Source: Polyodon spathula (taxonomy: Eukaryota > Chordata > Actinopteri > Acipenseriformes > Polyodontidae). Taken from it: a DNA stretch of 64,000 nucleotides. Each line of letters starts with the position of its first letter. Within the stretch, counting starts at the first letter, position 1. Below are positions 23,061 to 64,000 of this stretch, piece after piece. The notes under the pieces are model-generated. The model saw only the letters and a list, made by a program, of their open reading frames with translations, was not told the DNA's origin and ran no database searches. Location: positions 71,305,256-71,369,255 of the forward strand of contig NC_054539.1 in the NCBI RefSeq assembly GCF_017654505.1, written 5' to 3'. The translations under genes were made by a program, and so were the position numbers.

Positions 23061-23520
23061 CAGATTTTTAATGTGTGTGTCTAATGTTGTTTAATGAATT
23101 AGTTAGCCTTCATGCAGCAGATTAAACTAAATTTGAACAAAAAAAAAAAAACGTTAGTAACAGTTTTCACTATTTTATATTTCCAAAAATGCAGACTGTA
23201 AGGTTAGGTTGTTGTTGTCTGTAAGAACAGCTCCTACACTACGCTGTATTGATTCTGTATTCATACTAATAATAATAATGCTGTAATAAATGAGTCATAA
23301 ACGGTAGCCACACTCGGGAATGCAAACTGGTCAGATTAGCAAAACATTCAGAATATCCCTAGAATTATATTCCATGGGGAAAAATGTTCAAAATCCTATA
23401 TGAAACATATGCGTATAGAAAACAGACCTGCTTTTCATTTTCTATTAAGCCTTGTTGGTATTGCATAGTTTTCATACATAAATGATCTAGAGTACCTTAG
23501 ATATGTGCAATTGTATTTCT
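23061..23520. other. RPF2-SLC16A10 intergenic spacer
   Basis: A short AT-rich spacer with no recognised feature. Confidence 0.6.
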
Positions 23521-23559
23521 CGTGGCTCTGCCTTTACGGTGGTACATGCATAGAAGTTT

Positions 23560-23800
23560 GAATTATGTCACTAACAGCGCCTCATATTACAGTGCATCGC
23601 GCTCACCAGCAAAGACACCTCTGCCACAGGTTTACAGTCACATTGACAAGAATCTTTCTGTCCTCACGCACTGCGGCATCACTCTGCACCGGCATCCTGC
23701 GTTTTAGCGACAGACAGCAGCACCTGGCCAATCAGAAGACAAACCTTCCAAATATGCGCGTGTCCCATATTGGCCCCGCCTTCCGTAAGTATCTATTTCT
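23560..23800 (+). promoter_or_regulatory. SLC16A10: Probable SLC16A10 promoter (CCAAT and GC boxes)
   Basis: A CpG-richer patch 300-540 bases upstream of the start codon. It holds CCAAT at 23728-23732, an inverted CCAAT (ATTGG) at 23769-23773 and an Sp1-type GCCCCGCC at 23773-23780. A GTAAGT at 23785-23790 could be a donor of a 5' UTR exon. No TATA box is clear. Inferred from position and motif class. Confidence 0.5.
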
Positions 23801-24077
23801 GCAATATTGCCACACCAGCATCTGTCACTACTGAGACGTGCCTGTTAGTAGAAAAGGAAAGCCAGCCGTGTGCGGGGTGGCTGGAAAGAGGCTGTGTGAT
23901 TCTTGAATGTGTTCTTTCTGGCACAGAGGAGTGCAGAGAGCCTTGTCTTCCTTTTTTAATTTTTTTTTTTAATAAACCATAGTAAAGTGTGTTGCTGCAG
24001 ATTTCAGATTTGCCTCTGCTGTGCAGTAAGGTCCAGTAGGGAGAGGACTGCTATTTTGCTTATGGTATTTGCCTTAG

Positions 24078-62169
<38,092 letters not shown>

Positions 62170-62278
62170 GTGAGTATTTGTAGTGCTTTTCCGGGGGTAG
62201 TCGCAAAGGTGTTTGCTATAGTTTGTTCATAATTATTATTTTATTTATTTTATTATATTTTTATTTACATAGAGACAT

Positions 62279-62556
62279 ATAGCTGTGGTCAAAAGTTTAG
62301 CGTCACCTAGAATTTTAGGATTGAGACATAATTTAGCCGTAATATTGACAGACATCAAAAGCCGTAATATTAGTACAGTAATTCATGTTAGATTTTGCTA
62401 GTTTCATCAGTTATACGTTAAGTATACAGAAAACTACAAAGCGCAATGTAATTCAATACGTTAACATAACAATATTCAGTAAGTTATATTCAACTTTATG
62501 AAGCAAAATGTGTTAATTCTATAGGGTGATGGAAAACCTTTGGCCATTGCTGTATA
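62279..62556. mobile_element. Tc1/mariner-like MITE (about 280 bp)
   Basis: The ends gctgtggtcaaaagttt and the complement of aaacctttggccattgc form inverted termini. Both sides carry a TA (tata|gctg and ctg|tata), as expected for a TA target duplication. It is related to 26344-26672 in the opposite orientation. Confidence 0.75.
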
Positions 62557-62889
62557 TATTTTATTTATTTTTTGTAGTGGGTAAGAGAAATCTAATCGTA
62601 TCTATTCACCAAACATTTTTTTAGAAGAGTTATTGACTGTCTGGTCCATTCAGACTTCACTTGTGAAGAATGTTCTCTACCACTGTAGTCTGATTGTCAG
62701 GGCAGGGTAATGCACTGAAATAAAATAAACTTGTTTGTTTGCAGAAAGCTTCCCATAAGCTCAATTACTTTGGCTTCCTGACAAAGTCAAATGGTCAAAA
62801 TATACTGAAATAATATTCTCAGAGAGGCAAGGGTATTGTTCCCCATTTTCCAAGAAAAAAAAAAAAGGTATTTTGCTATATTTCTTGTT

Positions 62890-64000
62890 GTTAACAAATG
62901 TTAACCTATAGGTGGGGTTCAAGGGGTGGAGCTAGGCACCAACAACCTATCATCTCCTGTCATCAATTAAATCTACCTTATTTAAACATTAGTCACCTCT
63001 ACCTAGCTGTCTTGTGTTTTTTCGTTTGGCATAAACCTAAGCGATTTCAAGACCCAGCAACTTTCATATACCTCAATAATGGAGTACTTACAGCAGTTGT
63101 CATCGGATTCAGAGGATTCCCAGATCATTCTCCTCCAGCTTCAATCCAGGGTCCATCCAGTCTCCGTTCTTGCTCCCCTTCTGGTATTTCAGTTACATCT
63201 GATCAGGCTCCCGATCAGGCTCTCGTCCAGGTTCCAGTTCAAATGTTGCCTACCGTTCCTGCCACTCAAACATCGAATCTGCGCCGATCCAAGCGACTTC
63301 GGCCTCAGGACGCCCCTCCGGATCGATTGTTTTGGAAGGAATGGCCCATGTATAAATTGATAAAAAAACCCTCCTTAAAAACGGTAACGCGATTCCAGCA
63401 GGGAGTGATAGAGAGTCTCTTTTTATTCTCTATTGCAATTTAGTCTCAGCAGAACCAGTCTTTCCTCCGAAAAAACATAATCAGCAGCGCCCAGCCATTC
63501 AGCGTCCTAAAACAGACAGCAGGCAGTCTATTCTGGATCAAATCACCCCTACAGCTAGCACCGCTAACCAGCAGCCAGCCATTGAAATCCAACATTCGCA
63601 AATATTTAATGAGATAAAATCATTTATGCAGCCTTTTGCCGATACTCTATCTTCGGTCAGTTCTCAACTGTTGGATCTAGATAAAGGGTATCTAATATGC
63701 AACAGGGAAAACAATCTACAGCGCTGTCATTAATTCCAGCATCAAATACTGCAGCGCCACCTACAGCTTCTTCCGGTCCAGCCCTAATTTCAGCCAGCGA
63801 AGCAGATCCTCCAGTATATAACCTCGCTACTGCCTGTACATACGGATCCTCCTCTCCAACTATTGCTAGACATCACACTATATCTCCACAAATCAGACGT
63901 TACATTCTCGAAGGTAAAGACATTAATCTTGTTTCACTATTAATGACGACTTCGGAATTCTTGGACCATAGAGTAGTGGATTGCGGAGATTTGGCAGTAA
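62890..64000 (+). mobile_element. Probable DIRS-like retroelement, 5' region with gag-like ORF (degraded, runs off the window)
   Basis: A leader (about 62890-63078) with gggtggagctaggcacc is followed by an ATG at 63079 and an acidic start MEYLQQLSSDSEDSQIIL. The coding sequence then shifts frame several times (near 63120-63360, 63440 and 63690). Blocks seen: SNLRRSKRLRPQDAPPDR, ILDQITPTASTANQQPA, EIKSFMQPFADTLSSVSSQL, and finally ISPQIRRYILEGKDINLVSL. The last block resembles the C-terminal part of the first ORF of vertebrate DIRS elements. The RT and tyrosine recombinase would lie beyond the window, so the assignment is tentative. Confidence 0.5.

Overview
The window is vertebrate nuclear DNA. 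It has spliced genes with GT-AG introns, AATAAA poly(A) signals, and introns and spacers full of retroelements and (AT)n/(ATT)n microsatellites. Three genes lie head to tail on the + strand: the last two exons of AMD1 (S-adenosylmethionine decarboxylase), all of RPF2 (ribosome production factor 2), and the first three coding exons of SLC16A10 (aromatic amino acid / thyroid hormone transporter of the MCT family). This matches the known human 6q21 gene order, except that no exon of GTF3C6, which sits between AMD1 and RPF2 in human, could be recognised. The repeats include a Penelope-like element with a GIY-YIG domain, L2-clade and CR1/jockey-type LINEs, a MIR-like CORE-SINE tail, a probable DIRS-like element and Tc1-like and hAT-like MITEs. 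That mix fits a ray-finned fish, perhaps an early-branching lineage such as sturgeon, paddlefish, gar or bichir. The species assignment is inference.

Layout. 1-1.3 kb: AMD1 3' exons and 3' UTR. 1.3-13.26 kb: spacer with two minisatellites (4.4 and 5.2 kb), a copied piece of the AMD1 3' UTR fused to a broken Penelope-like element (5.7-7.3 kb), a CpG-rich block without a recognised gene (8.3-9.2 kb) and a ~1.1 kb G-rich VNTR (11.4-12.5 kb). 13.26-23.06 kb: RPF2 promoter, ten coding exons and 3' UTR, with LINE fragments in introns 2 and 8. 23.5-62.2 kb: SLC16A10 promoter and exons 1-3; intron 1 is about 32.8 kb and intron 2 about 4.3 kb, and both are mostly mobile-element debris. 62.9-64.0 kb: start of a degraded DIRS-like element in intron 3.

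Function. The genes are neighbours by descent and do not form a pathway: polyamine synthesis (AMD1), 60S ribosome assembly with 5S RNP loading (RPF2), and plasma-membrane transport of aromatic amino acids and iodothyronines (SLC16A10). Every long reading frame outside these genes that I examined is a decayed transposable element, a tandem repeat read through in several frames, or unsupported. I found no convincing new gene system. The most unusual items are the AMD1-UTR/Penelope junction, two L2 copies disrupted at the same RT codons (once by a solo LTR, once by a giant (AT)n tract), a ~200 bp foldback at 32.4-32.6 kb, a pair of ~97% identical repeats 3 kb apart, and the unassigned CpG-rich block.
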